Of a stretch of DNA of 64,000 nucleotides, positions 1 to 8,306 are shown piece by piece. The DNA is from Paludibacteraceae bacterium (GTDB taxonomy: Bacteria > Bacteroidota > Bacteroidia > Bacteroidales > Paludibacteraceae). Numbering within the stretch: position 1 is the first letter of the stretch; each line of letters starts with the position of its first letter. The notes below the pieces were generated by a model. The model was not told where the DNA came from and searched no databases. It saw only the letters and a list, made by a program, of their open reading frames with translations. The stretch covers positions 1-64,000 of the forward strand of contig JAFSKL010000019.1 of NCBI GenBank assembly GCA_017448985.1. The letters are read 5' to 3'. A program made the translations under genes and the position numbers.

Positions 1-141
1 GAGTTCTGTATCGATACTGGCCCGTTGAAAAATGCTATACACATTCGTCCGCTCGCAACATATCTGCTTAGCGAACCAAGACACACTCCGTCCCTGTTCG
101 CGCAGCACTTGCTCTATTGTTTTTCCTATGTGAATAGCCAT
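1..141 (-). CDS. Partial small HTH DNA-binding protein (N-terminal 47 residues)
   Basis: The reading frame starts at the ATG complement at 139-141 and runs off the left edge, so only 47 residues are visible. They read as the start of a lambda-repressor-like helix-turn-helix (MAIHIGKTIEQVLREQGRSV, then WFAKQI and RTNVYSIFQR). This pattern is typical of short XRE-like proteins common in Bacteroidales, where the second helix carries R-x-N-x-Y-x-I-F. It probably binds DNA as a small transcription factor. No target can be inferred. A -7-like CAAAATTA (complement TAATTTTG) lies just upstream at 151-158 but lacks a -33 TTG at the usual distance. Confidence 0.7.
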   Translation of the reverse strand, partial: MAIHIGKTIEQVLREQGRSVSWFAKQICCERTNVYSIFQRASIDTEL

Positions 142-160
142 ACACCTATACAAAATTAAA

Positions 161-188
161 AGCGTGAAGTTCACTTGTTCTTCACGCT
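161..188 (-). terminator. Hairpin terminator reading leftward
   Basis: AGCGTGAAG (161-169) and CTTCACGCT (180-188) form a perfect 9-bp stem with a 10-nt loop. On the minus strand it is followed by TTTTAATTTT. It probably ends transcription coming from the antitoxin/GNAT pair upstream. Confidence 0.6.
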
Positions 189-189
189 C

Positions 190-460
190 ATCAAGGGCTT
201 CGCAATCCCCGCTTTAAGTAGAAAAACAACCGAAGTCCACGCCCGATATATATTACCCTCCCGCCCATTGACGGGCGAAGACAGTATATACATACCCACG
301 AGGACATTCATTGTTGTTGTTCGGACTTAAAGCTGAATTTTGCGAAGATTCTGATGAGTCGCAAACAACGTCAATAAACGCCTGTTACTATGTTACCCTA
401 TTTATCGTCTTGGGCCGTTGACGTTCTCCGTGTTTAACGTCTTGGAGAGGGGACGGATAG
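190..460. other. Intergenic stretch without a recognisable gene
   Basis: No convincing reading frame is seen on either strand. Only a weak 5-bp hairpin (CGCCC/GGGCG around 262-277) stands out. It may hold the eroded remains of an accessory gene. Confidence 0.4.
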
Positions 461-950
461 TTATACTCCCTGCATTGTAGCGAGGTCAAATAACATCGGC
501 ACAGTTTCTTCCGGATCCTTAGATGGCTTTGCTATCATCGGTATAAAACCATTGCGCTTGTAGAAATGGAGTGTACGTTCATTATTCATGGCATCTACCG
601 TCAAATAGCGACACCCGAATTGTCGTTCTGTGGCGTACAATAGAAGGAAAACTCGTATAGCGGTAGTCCGATTTGCGTTTGAGTCTGTCTCGAATCGAAC
701 GACGTATCGGATCGACCTTTGTGTCAATACGATCGGCTAAAATACAATAGTACGCAAGCACACGTTTACCGTGCAAAAGGACATAAGTCACGTTCATACG
801 TTTCTTGAAATCCTCTATCGCATTCTCGCGCAAAAAGCCATTCAACTCATCTTTTCCGCAATCGAAAGAGGACACGTCCATCATATCATCCAACTTGCGG
901 AGGATGATTTCTGAACTCTTAATCAATGTCTGTTCGCTCATCTCGCTCAT
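461..950 (-). pseudogene. GNAT-family acetyltransferase (toxin type), frameshifted and internally deleted
   Basis: Two minus-strand frames together give one GNAT protein. The upstream frame starts at the ATG at 948-950 (MSEMSEQ) and contains the family signature IILRKLDDMMDVSSFDCGKDELNGFL. It then goes out of frame near 640-700. The downstream frame supplies the C-terminal half (FGCRYLTVDAMNNE, FYKRNGFIPM) and stops at 461. The middle acetyl-CoA-binding motif (R/Q-x-x-G-x-G/A) that should follow SFPSI is missing, so the break combines a frameshift with a deletion of roughly 25 codons. Intact relatives pair with small antitoxins and acetylate aminoacyl-tRNA (TacT/AtaT-like). This copy should be inactive. 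The start overlaps the antitoxin stop as ATGA. Confidence 0.75.
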
Positions 951-1099
951 TGCGCCATGTGCTGCATCATTTGATAAGCAGATTGACATGCCGCATATTC
1001 TTCATGCGAGACAGGTTGAACAGGAGCATAAGCCCTTTCGAGGAAATGCTCTGCGTCTTTACCGGTAAGGGTCGGTGTGGTTGCGATGGGTTTAGCCAT
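947..1099 (-). CDS. Small antitoxin-like protein (50 aa) paired with the GNAT gene
   Basis: The 50-residue frame begins MAKPIATTPTLTGKDAEHFL and ends QHMAQ. The opening M-A-K-P-I-x-T-T-P-x-L-x-G-x-D-A resembles small proteins I recall encoded directly upstream of GNAT toxins in Bacteroidetes. Its TGA stop (947-949) overlaps the ATG of the broken GNAT gene (948-950), the coupling usual for toxin-antitoxin pairs. It would bind and neutralise the acetyltransferase. Here the antitoxin reads intact while the toxin does not. A canonical promoter lies at 1165-1195. Confidence 0.72.
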   Translation of the reverse strand: MAKPIATTPTLTGKDAEHFLERAYAPVQPVSHEEYAACQSAYQMMQHMAQ

Positions 1100-1164
1100 A
1101 ATTAATTCTCCTTGTTTTCTTATCTGTTCGAACTATTTTTCGTTATCTTTGCAACTTTCGGCTG

Positions 1165-1195
1165 CAAAATTACTGCTTTTTTTTTAATTATGCAA
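1165..1195 (-). promoter_or_regulatory. Promoter of the antitoxin/GNAT pair
   Basis: The minus strand shows TTG (1193-1195), a 20-bp spacer and TAATTTTG (1165-1172), the Bacteroidetes -33/-7 arrangement, about 65 bp before the antitoxin start. Confidence 0.7.
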
Positions 1196-1199
1196 ATGT

Positions 1200-1566
1200 T
1201 TTTGCAGTTTTTTACTTTTTCGCACTACATTATTTGCATATCTCATTATTTTTGTATCGTGGCTCTCGATTTCTGAGCCCCACCAAACGCTTGTAAGGGT
1301 AAAACAGGTGGCAAATAGAGGGTGTTTCCTGTGCACCCTAGAGTTTACAACAAATAAACGTCTATAAAACGCTGATAATAAGGCACTTACGAAGGTTCTA
1401 AAAATCTCACAAAAAGGCATTATTCCCATTTTGATTTTTACTCAATATAACCTTTCTCACATTACCCTTATATTCTCGTTATTTTGTCATTATAATCTGG
1501 TCCCGTGGTGATCCCGTTTATGATTCGACGATGTTCCGACAAAAGCGGACGATTTTTTCACGAAAA
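1200..1566. other. AT-rich intergenic region, no gene seen
   Basis: The one open frame here (1184-1429, minus) has no recognisable motif or start context and reads like chance translation of AT-rich DNA. No repeat or RNA was identified. Confidence 0.4.
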
Positions 1567-1568
1567 TC

Positions 1569-1599
1569 TTGCATATATCAAAAAAATGTTGTACCTTTG
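1569..1599 (+). promoter_or_regulatory. Canonical promoter before a 21-aa ORF
   Basis: TTG (1569-1571), 20-bp spacer, TACCTTTG (1592-1599). The extended -33 TTGCATATATC is nearly identical to that of the pullulanase promoter at 3290. Confidence 0.75.
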
Positions 1600-1621
1600 C
1601 ACCCGCAATTAGATTCTTATT

Positions 1622-1687
1622 ATGAAGACACAAGATCTTACAAATGACACGAGAGGAGAGAGTGCAGATTTTTTGTGGATGTTTTAA
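1622..1687 (+). CDS. Possible 21-aa small protein
   Basis: ATG at 1622 opens MKTQDLTNDTRGESADFLWM and ends with TAA at 1685-1687, 23 nt after a perfect -7 box. There is no family match I recognise. It may be a genuine small protein, or the 5' stub of a gene removed by the rearrangement that left the 39-bp repeat immediately downstream (the repeat overlaps its stop codon). Confidence 0.35.
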   Translation: MKTQDLTNDTRGESADFLWMF

Positions 1688-1724
1688 AAAAGAGAGATTT
1701 ATTTGCATATATCCGAAAAAAGTT
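1686..1724 (+). repeat. 39-bp direct repeat, copy 1
   Basis: Identical to 3273-3311. It contains the extended -33 TTGCATATATCC but the -7 box is missing after it (CAAAAG instead of GTACCTTTG), so this copy is promoter-dead. Confidence 0.85.
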
Positions 1725-1858
1725 CAAAAGAATTTGCATTTTTTTACTGAAGTATTCCAACCCTTACTATTGGGCAGGATTTATAGTGTTGGACTGAGCG
1801 ATTTTGTGCAATAAATTCGCCGTACTGCATAAAAAAGTATATTTTTTGTGCAATAAAC

Positions 1859-1889
1859 TTGCATAATTGAATAAAAAGTAGTACCTTTG
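1859..1889 (+). promoter_or_regulatory. Promoter of the DUF4143 ATPase gene
   Basis: TTG (1859-1861), 20-bp spacer, TACCTTTG (1882-1889), 19 bp before the start codon. The TTTTGTGCAATAAA sequence occurs twice just upstream (near 1802 and 1845). Confidence 0.75.
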
Positions 1890-1908
1890 CCGCAAAATTT
1901 GGAAAAAG

Positions 1909-3159
1909 ATGAAAACAATACTCTTTTCACAACGCAAAGAGCGTGATGATTTATTGGCGCAAAGTTACATCAGTCGTCATACAATGCTCAACACGGATGA
2001 ACTGCTTAATAGCCACCTCATCAAATTAATAACAGGTCCACGGCGTGTGGGTAAGTCCACACAAGCATTGCTTATGCTTCGTAATAAGAACTTTGCATAT
2101 CTTAATTTTGATAAGCAGGAATTGCTGGACAACTGGAATGCCGATCTGGTAATGCGTTTATTGGACGAAATATATCCTAACTACGACTATTTGCTGCTGG
2201 ACGAGGTGCAAAATCTGCCACATTGGGATGTTTGGGTGACCGAGCTTTTCCGGCAGGGGAAGAACATGATTATTACCGGCAGTAATGCCAACATGCTTTC
2301 AAGCGAGATGGCAACCGTGCTTACCGGTAAGTATCTGCCGATAGAGATGTTGCCCTTCAGTTTGGCGGAGTTCTTTGAATGGCATCATCTGGACCAGAAA
2401 GCTATCTTGCCGGAGCAGCGCAATGAAGCCGCTGTTTTGGAAGATGATTATCTGCGTTTAGGTGGTTATCCGGAGACAGTTGCTGCTCGTTCTTTGGCGA
2501 CAAGTTACCTCAGCACGCTCTTTGATTCAATCATTTGGAAAGATGTAGTAAAACGTCATAAAATCCGCAAGACAGAGGATATCAATAACATGGCGTTATA
2601 TCTGCTGACGAATTTCTGTAATCAACTAAGCGCGAACGATATAGCCGATGCGCTGAATATTAAAAGTGTGAATACTACACAGAAGTTCATGGGCTATCTC
2701 CATGAGCCTTTCCTCTTTTATTATTTGCCGCGCTATAACAACAAACTCAAACTGATGACCAAAGCTCCGCGTAAGATATATGTAGTGGACAATGGTTTTG
2801 TAGCCGCAAAGGCATTCTCCACAAGCGATAACTTAGGACGGTTATTGGAGAATCAAGTCTTTGTTAACCTTTTGCGCAAAGGCTATGATCCGGAAAAAAC
2901 GATGTTCTACTACCGCACGCGTAACGACAAAGAGATTGATTTCGTCCTGCGTGAGAATAACCGCGTGAAGCAATTGGTTCAAGTCAGTTACGAAATGACA
3001 TCGGAGAAGACCATACGCCGCGAATGTAGCGCGCTAAAAGAAGCGACTCAGGAGTTGAATTGCAACGATTTGTATGTGCTGACATATAATGAAACACGAA
3101 CTCTGGACTGGGAAGGTTGTACAATCCGTGTACTACCCGCAACGGAATGGTTTAAATAA
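1909..3159 (+). CDS. AAA-type ATPase with DUF4143 C-terminal domain
   Basis: The 416-residue protein has a Walker A GPRRVGKST near residue 45, a Walker B LLLDEVQNL near residue 97 and a sensor-like ITGSNANML. Its C-terminal half ends with a nuclease-like EIDFVL and VQVSYEM pattern. This is the AAA_14 plus DUF4143 architecture found in many copies in Bacteroidetes and archaea. The family's cellular role is not established. The D/E-x-D-F-V and Q/V-V-S-Y spacing hints at a PD-(D/E)xK fold, an inference. The gene has its own promoter and is flanked by 39-bp direct repeats, which suggests that it is an accessory cassette. Confidence 0.85.
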   Translation: MKTILFSQRKERDDLLAQSYISRHTMLNTDELLNSHLIKLITGPRRVGKSTQALLMLRNKNFAYLNFDKQELLDNWNADLVMRLLDEIYPNYDYLLLDEVQNLPHWDVWVTELFRQGKNMIITGSNANMLSSEMATVLTGKYLPIEMLPFSLAEFFEWHHLDQKAILPEQRNEAAVLEDDYLRLGGYPETVAARSLATSYLSTLFDSIIWKDVVKRHKIRKTEDINNMALYLLTNFCNQLSANDIADALNIKSVNTTQKFMGYLHEPFLFYYLPRYNNKLKLMTKAPRKIYVVDNGFVAAKAFSTSDNLGRLLENQVFVNLLRKGYDPEKTMFYYRTRNDKEIDFVLRENNRVKQLVQVSYEMTSEKTIRRECSALKEATQELNCNDLYVLTYNETRTLDWEGCTIRVLPATEWFK

Positions 3160-3272
3160 TAAAATCCTCATCCAAAGGTTACTTTGGGCAAATGGATGTC
3201 ATTACAAACGGAGTTTCGGAAACGAGACTCTGTTTTTTTCTTAAAAGTACAGTTTTTTTTGTCTCTGCCCGA

Positions 3273-3311
3273 AAAAAAGAGAGATTTATTTGCATATATC
3301 CGAAAAAAGTT
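3273..3311 (+). repeat. 39-bp direct repeat, copy 2
   Basis: Identical to 1686-1724. In this copy the -33 element is followed by an intact -7 box and serves as the pullulanase promoter. Confidence 0.85.
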
Positions 3312-3320
3312 GTACCTTTG
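3290..3320 (+). promoter_or_regulatory. Promoter of the pullulanase gene
   Basis: TTG (3290-3292), 20-bp spacer, TACCTTTG (3313-3320), about 30 bp before the ATG. Confidence 0.8.
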
Positions 3321-3351
3321 CAGTCGCAAAATCTGAAACTAACAATACACC

Positions 3352-5280
3352 ATGCGAAAAACTCTAATTTTTATGCTTTCTGTAGCATTGTTCGCTTGCA
3401 CAGGCAAGCAGCCCAAACTCGAAGACGAGTGCCTTTACAGTCCTTCCAACACCCGATTTGCCTTCTGGTCCAATGTCGCCGAGCAAATGGAAGTGCGGAT
3501 TTACAATGATGCCAATGATGTACAGATTGTTCCTCTGCAAAAAGGCGAGAACGATTTCTGGACTGCCAGTGTCAAAGGCGACCTTGCCGGCAAGTTCTAC
3601 ACCGTCCGTTCGTTCCAAGACGGCGAATGGAAACCCGAATCGCCGGGTATCTTTGCCAAAGCCGTGAGCATCAACGGTCAACGGGCTGCCATCCTCGATT
3701 TGGCAACCACTAACCCTGAAGGTTGGAACAACGACAAGCGTCCCGCCATGCCCGATCCGACCGACATCGTTGTCTATGAGACCCACCTCCGCGACTTCAC
3801 CATGTCGCCCAACTCCGGCATCGAGCACAAAGGTAAGTTCCTCGGATTGACTGAAGAAGGGACGGTCATCTTGGATGAAGGCGGGCAAAAACCGACGGGC
3901 ATAGATCACCTCAAACAATTGGGTATCACCCATTTGCAGATTCTGCCGATGTTTGACTACGGAAGTGTGGATGAAACGAAAACAGCTGATGGCTCAAAGC
4001 TGAATGCTGAAGGCTCCTATAACTGGGGCTACGATCCAGTCAACTACAATGTTCCCGAAGGCGGTTACTCCACGAATCCCGCCGATCCCGCGTGCCGTAT
4101 TCGCGAAGCGAAACAGATGATTCAAGCCCTGCACAAAGCCGGTATCCGCGTCGTGATGGATGTCGTTTACAACCACACCTACGATGTGATGGGCTGCGCA
4201 CTCGGACGCGTCGTACCGAAGTACTTCTACCGCCTCAACGAGGATGGCACTTATGCCAACGGCTCGGGTTGCGGCAACGAGACCGCTTCCGACCACGAGA
4301 TGATGCGCCGTTTCATGGTTGAGTCAGTCTGCTACTGGGCCCGCGAATACCATATCGACGGCTTCCGTTTTGACCTCATGGGCATCCACGACCAAGAGAC
4401 GATGAACGCCATCCGTGCCGCTCTCGACGAGATCGATCCGACCATCCTCACCTATGGTGAAGGCTGGGCTGCGATGAGTCCCGCTTATCCTTACGAAGAG
4501 CTCGCCATGAAGCAATGGACATACAAGATGCCGCGTGTAGGCGCTTTCAGCGATGACATCCGCAACGCCCTTATCGGCTCGCCCTTTGACCACGAACGCG
4601 GCTTCGCTTCCGGCAATCCCGCAGGTGTCAAGGACGTGATGCGCGGTCTGATAGCGTGTCCCGAATGGAGTGGCGAACCGATGCAACACGTCTCTTATAT
4701 CACGTGCCACGACAACTACTGCCTGCGCGACCGCATCGAAGTGTCCGCCGCCAAGGAGTCCGAAGCCACCCAACTGCGGATGAACAAACTGGCACAAACA
4801 GCCGTCCTCGTCTCGCAAGGCATGTCGTTCATCTACGGCGGCGAAGAACTCTTCCGAACCAAACGCGGCATCGACAACAGTTACCAAAGCCCCGACTCGA
4901 TCAATATCATCCCGTGGGAGAACAAAAAAACGTATTACGACCTGTTTGAGTACTATCAACAGATGATTGCCATCCGTCGTGCTCACAAGGGTTTCCGCCT
5001 CGGTTCAGCCGAGCTGGTCAAAGACCATGTGGAGTTTCTTGATGCCGACAACGAACAGGTCATCATCTATTGCATCAACAACCTCGATGGCATCGATTCG
5101 GCCCAATCGCTTATCGTACTGCTGAACGGTAGCGCACAACTCGCAGAAGCAAAAATCCCTGAAGGCGAGTACGAAGTGCTGGCGCATGACGCACAAGCCG
5201 ATTCGCACGGTTTAGGGTGTATTCAGGGCGGAAAAATCGTCGTAGAACCCTATTCTGCCACTATTCTCGCAGAAAAATGA
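3352..5280 (+). CDS. pulA: Type I pullulanase-like lipoprotein (GH13)
   Basis: This 642-residue protein has a lipoprotein signal (MRKTLIFMLSVALFAC, lipid Cys at 16), a short N-terminal beta-sandwich and a GH13 catalytic barrel. The type I pullulanase signature YNWGYDP is present. So are region I (VVMDVVYNHT), region II (GFRFDLMGI, nucleophile Asp), region III (YGEGW, acid/base Glu) and region IV (YITCHDN). A C-terminal beta domain follows. The enzyme should cut alpha-1,6 branches of pullulan, glycogen or starch at the cell envelope. It is monocistronic, with its own promoter and pnp following from a separate one. Surface versus periplasmic location cannot be told from the residues after the Cys. 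Confidence 0.9.
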   Translation: MRKTLIFMLSVALFACTGKQPKLEDECLYSPSNTRFAFWSNVAEQMEVRIYNDANDVQIVPLQKGENDFWTASVKGDLAGKFYTVRSFQDGEWKPESPGIFAKAVSINGQRAAILDLATTNPEGWNNDKRPAMPDPTDIVVYETHLRDFTMSPNSGIEHKGKFLGLTEEGTVILDEGGQKPTGIDHLKQLGITHLQILPMFDYGSVDETKTADGSKLNAEGSYNWGYDPVNYNVPEGGYSTNPADPACRIREAKQMIQALHKAGIRVVMDVVYNHTYDVMGCALGRVVPKYFYRLNEDGTYANGSGCGNETASDHEMMRRFMVESVCYWAREYHIDGFRFDLMGIHDQETMNAIRAALDEIDPTILTYGEGWAAMSPAYPYEELAMKQWTYKMPRVGAFSDDIRNALIGSPFDHERGFASGNPAGVKDVMRGLIACPEWSGEPMQHVSYITCHDNYCLRDRIEVSAAKESEATQLRMNKLAQTAVLVSQGMSFIYGGEELFRTKRGIDNSYQSPDSINIIPWENKKTYYDLFEYYQQMIAIRRAHKGFRLGSAELVKDHVEFLDADNEQVIIYCINNLDGIDSAQSLIVLLNGSAQLAEAKIPEGEYEVLAHDAQADSHGLGCIQGGKIVVEPYSATILAEK

Positions 5281-5288
5281 AAAAAAAT

Positions 5289-5319
5289 TTGTGTATATCA
5301 TAAAAATATTGTATCTTTG
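5289..5319 (+). promoter_or_regulatory. Promoter of pnp
   Basis: TTG (5289-5291), 20-bp spacer, TATCTTTG (5312-5319). It gives a leader of about 60 nt containing a hairpin. Confidence 0.75.
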
Positions 5320-5349
5320 CACGACTTTTTGTGGGTCTAAGTATTAACG

Positions 5350-5366
5350 GGTCGCAAACGGCGACC
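5350..5366 (+). promoter_or_regulatory. Leader hairpin 18 nt before the pnp start
   Basis: GGTCGC (5350-5355) and GCGACC (5361-5366) form a perfect 6-bp stem with a 5-nt loop. In E. coli a pnp leader stem mediates autoregulation; a parallel role here is inference only. Confidence 0.45.
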
Positions 5367-5384
5367 AAAAATGACGTAAAATTG

Positions 5385-7664
5385 ATGAATATTGTTACCA
5401 AAGAGATTGCTCTCCCTGACGGACGAGTGATCAAACTGGAGACAGGCAAGTTGGCCAAGCAAGCGGATGGCGCTGTGATGGCGACACTCGGCAACACGAT
5501 GATTCTTGCCACTGTCTGCTCCGCCAAAGATGCCGTTCCGGGCACTGATTTTATGCCCCTTACGGTAGAGTACAAAGAGAAATTTGCTTCTGCGGGACGT
5601 TTCCCCGGAGGCTTCACACGCCGAGAAGGCAAGGCTTCGGACTATGAGATTCTGATTGCACGACTCATCGACCGCGCCCTTCGTCCCCTCTTCCCATCCA
5701 ACTACCACGCAGAGACCTTCGTCAACGTGACGATGTATTCGGCCGACGGTATCGACATGCCGGAGTCGATTGCCGGTCTCGCAGCAGGTGCTGCATTGGC
5801 TTGCTCCGACATCCCCTTCGAAGGACCGGTGAGCGAAGTGCGCGTGGCACGTGTGGACGGAAAGATGGTGATCAACCCCACTTTCGAGCAATGCGAACAC
5901 GCTGACCTCGAACTGATGGTGGCTGCTACCTACGACAACATCATGATGGTGGAAGGTGAGATGAAAGAAGTGCCCGAATCGGTCATGCTCAAGGCTATCA
6001 AAGCCGCTCACGAGGCCATCAAACCGCAATGTCTCGCTATCGACGAGATGATGAAAGCCTACGGCAAACAGACCAAGCGTGAGTACTGCCACGAGGTAAA
6101 TGACGACGAACTGAAACAGGCTGTTCACGACTACTCGTACGCTCGCGCTTATGCACAAGCGACCGCCGCTGATACCGACAAGCATCACCGCGAGGAGATG
6201 TTCAGTCAGATTCGCGAGGACTTCAAGACGGAGAAAGCTGACTATCTGGCCCAACGAGCAGAGGCGCTCGGCATTGATGTGGACGAAGTAGCAGCGCTCG
6301 TTGACCGTTACTACCATGACGTAGAGAAAGAGGCTATGCGTCGCGCCGTGCTCGATGAGGGCAAGCGTCTCGACGGCCGTAAGACGACGGAGATTCGTCC
6401 GATATGGTGTGAGGTAGGCTATCTGCCCGGACCTCACGGAAGTTCCATCTTCACCCGCGGCGAGACACAATCGCTCTCGACCGTCACACTCGGTACGAGC
6501 CGTGATGATAAGATCATTGACGAGGCCCTGATTCAAGGCACCGACAAGTTCTTGCTCCACTATAATTTCCCTCCGTTCTCAACGGGTGAGGCCAAGGCGC
6601 AACGTGGCGTCGGCCGTCGTGAGATAGGTCACGGTAACCTCGCTTGCCGTGCGCTCAAGAACATGATTCCGGAGGACTTCCCTTATACTGTACGTGTTGT
6701 TTCGGATATCCTCGAGTCCAACGGCTCCAGCTCTATGGCTACCGTTTGTGCCGGTACGCTGGCACTCATGGACGCCGGTGTTCCCATGAAGAAACCGGTC
6801 AGCGGTATTGCTATGGGACTCATCTCGGAGAACCAGGGTAAGAACTACGCTATTCTTTCTGATATCCTCGGCGATGAGGACCACCTCGGTGACATGGACT
6901 TCAAGACCACCGGTACCAAAGACGGTCTGACCGCTTGCCAGATGGATATCAAGGTCGATGGCCTCTCGTACGAGATCCTTGAGAACGCACTGGCACAGGC
7001 ACACGAGGCCCGTATGTACATCCTCGGTAAGATTCTCGAGTGCATGCCGGCTCCGCGCCCCGACCTCAAACCGCACGCTCCGCGTATCGTTTCCTTCTAT
7101 ATCCCGAAAGATATGATCGGCGCAGTAATAGGCCCTGGCGGAAAGATCATCCAAGGTATCCAAGCCGAGACAGGCGCTGTCATCTCGATTGATGAAGACG
7201 AGCAAGGCGGCAAGGTGGAAGTAGCATCGAACAACGGCGAGGCTATGCAGGCTGCTATCGCGAAGATTAAAGCGATTGTGGCTCTGCCGGAAGTAGGCGA
7301 AGTATACGACTCGGTCGTTAAATCGCTCATGCCGTACGGTTGCTTCGTTGAGTTTATGCCGGGTAAAGAAGGCCTGCTGCATATCTCTGAGATCGACTGG
7401 AAACGCTATGAGACCATGGAAGAAACCGGTATCCAAGAGGGCGACCATATCCGCATCAAACTGCTGGAGATTGATCCCAAGACCGGCAAGTTCCGTCTGA
7501 GCGCCAAGGCTCTCAAAGAGAAACCCGAAGGCTATGTAGAGGCAGAACGTCCTTCCCGTGGTCCGAGACCCGAACGCGGCGAGCGTCGCGAGAACCGTGA
7601 CGGAGCACGCCTCGACAGAGGTCCTCGTCCTGAGCGTCGTGGCCCGAAACCCGAGCGTCACTAA
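5385..7664 (+). CDS. pnp: Polyribonucleotide nucleotidyltransferase (PNPase)
   Basis: The 759-residue enzyme carries out phosphorolytic 3'-5' RNA decay. The start is the ATG at 5385 ([14 protein letters not shown]), because the longer open frame would begin in the leader. In order it shows RNase PH domain 1 ([20 protein letters not shown]), an alpha-helical linker, RNase PH domain 2 ([30 protein letters not shown]), a KH domain ([12 protein letters not shown] near residue 580) and an S1 domain ([20 protein letters not shown]). The last 45 or so residues are a basic Arg/Pro/Gly tail with repeated R-P-E-R motifs, beyond the core fold and likely to bind RNA. Length is normal for the family. Confidence 0.97.
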   Translation: MNIVTKEIALPDGRVIKLETGKLAKQADGAVMATLGNTMILATVCSAKDAVPGTDFMPLTVEYKEKFASAGRFPGGFTRREGKASDYEILIARLIDRALRPLFPSNYHAETFVNVTMYSADGIDMPESIAGLAAGAALACSDIPFEGPVSEVRVARVDGKMVINPTFEQCEHADLELMVAATYDNIMMVEGEMKEVPESVMLKAIKAAHEAIKPQCLAIDEMMKAYGKQTKREYCHEVNDDELKQAVHDYSYARAYAQATAADTDKHHREEMFSQIREDFKTEKADYLAQRAEALGIDVDEVAALVDRYYHDVEKEAMRRAVLDEGKRLDGRKTTEIRPIWCEVGYLPGPHGSSIFTRGETQSLSTVTLGTSRDDKIIDEALIQGTDKFLLHYNFPPFSTGEAKAQRGVGRREIGHGNLACRALKNMIPEDFPYTVRVVSDILESNGSSSMATVCAGTLALMDAGVPMKKPVSGIAMGLISENQGKNYAILSDILGDEDHLGDMDFKTTGTKDGLTACQMDIKVDGLSYEILENALAQAHEARMYILGKILECMPAPRPDLKPHAPRIVSFYIPKDMIGAVIGPGGKIIQGIQAETGAVISIDEDEQGGKVEVASNNGEAMQAAIAKIKAIVALPEVGEVYDSVVKSLMPYGCFVEFMPGKEGLLHISEIDWKRYETMEETGIQEGDHIRIKLLEIDPKTGKFRLSAKALKEKPEGYVEAERPSRGPRPERGERRENRDGARLDRGPRPERRGPKPERH

Positions 7665-7684
7665 TCACTGGTGGCTATAAAGCA

Positions 7685-7720
7685 AGCAGCCGAGAACGCT
7701 AAAAACGTCTCTCGGCTGCT
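7685..7720. terminator. Bidirectional terminator between pnp and the MBL gene
   Basis: AGCAGCCGAGA (7685-7695) pairs with TCTCGGCTGCT (7710-7720), extended by ACG/CGT with one bulge. The right arm is the last codons of the MBL gene, and that gene's stop codon lies in the loop. Confidence 0.8.
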
Positions 7721-8304
7721 ATTGTTGTGTCATCGCCATGCCCGGGATAGACATGCACATCAGGCGGTAAGGAAAAGAGTTTTTCAAGCGAGTCAATCAG
7801 TTGACAGTAATCGCCTCCCGGCAAGTCCGTACGACCGTAGCCCATCTGAAACAGAGTGTCTCCCGAAAGGAGCACTTTCTCTTGTTCCCAATACAGACAC
7901 ACACTTCCCGGTGTATGTCCGGGCGTGTGGATGATCTGCATATCCGCCAAGATTGGCTGATCTTTCCCAAGCGCCTCCACAGGAAACGGCTTGGCCGTTT
8001 GACGGATACCAAAGAGGTCATATTGCTGCTGCATCGCTTTCGCCATCGGGACATCCGCTTCGTGCATCAGAACGGGCTGATGCCATTGTTCACAAGCCCA
8101 CGGTGCTCCCCATAAATGATCCAAATGACCATGCGTGGCAAGGATGGCCATAGGAGAACCGAAAGGTGCCAGGCAATTGAGCAATTGTTGCCGTTCATGC
8201 GCATAGCAACAGGCGGGATCAATCAGCAGCGCTTCGCCCCGGTCATTGGAAACCACAAAGGTGTTTGTCTCAAAAGGTCCGAATATAAATCGTTCAACTT
8301 TCAT
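7699..8304 (-). CDS. MBL-fold metallo-hydrolase (glyoxalase II-like)
   Basis: This 201-residue protein has the metallo-beta-lactamase signature THGHLDH at 57-63, HTPGHTPGS, GDTLFQMGYGRTDL and PGHGDDT, enough to bind two metal ions. It is the short YcbL-like type that lacks the glyoxalase II C-terminal domain. The likely reaction is hydrolysis of a thioester or similar small substrate; the physiological substrate is unknown. It begins 2 nt after the radical SAM gene stops and closes the marC-rpiB-rSAM-MBL unit. Its 3' end forms half of the shared terminator with pnp. Confidence 0.9.
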   Translation of the reverse strand: MKVERFIFGPFETNTFVVSNDRGEALLIDPACCYAHERQQLLNCLAPFGSPMAILATHGHLDHLWGAPWACEQWHQPVLMHEADVPMAKAMQQQYDLFGIRQTAKPFPVEALGKDQPILADMQIIHTPGHTPGSVCLYWEQEKVLLSGDTLFQMGYGRTDLPGGDYCQLIDSLEKLFSLPPDVHVYPGHGDDTTIAAERRF

Positions 8305-8306
8305 TG

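Noticed and set aside
582..989. 135-aa frame as a complete acetyltransferase
   Set aside because: Only its N-terminal two thirds resemble GNAT; the C-terminal part continues in another frame, so it is annotated as a pseudogene.
1184..1708. Two short minus-strand frames (81 and 72 aa)
   Set aside because: AT-rich chance translation with no motif; the second lies over a good plus-strand promoter and ORF.
5337..7661. Long minus-strand frames opposite pnp (407 and 360 aa)
   Set aside because: No motifs and fully overlapping pnp, whose domains are complete.
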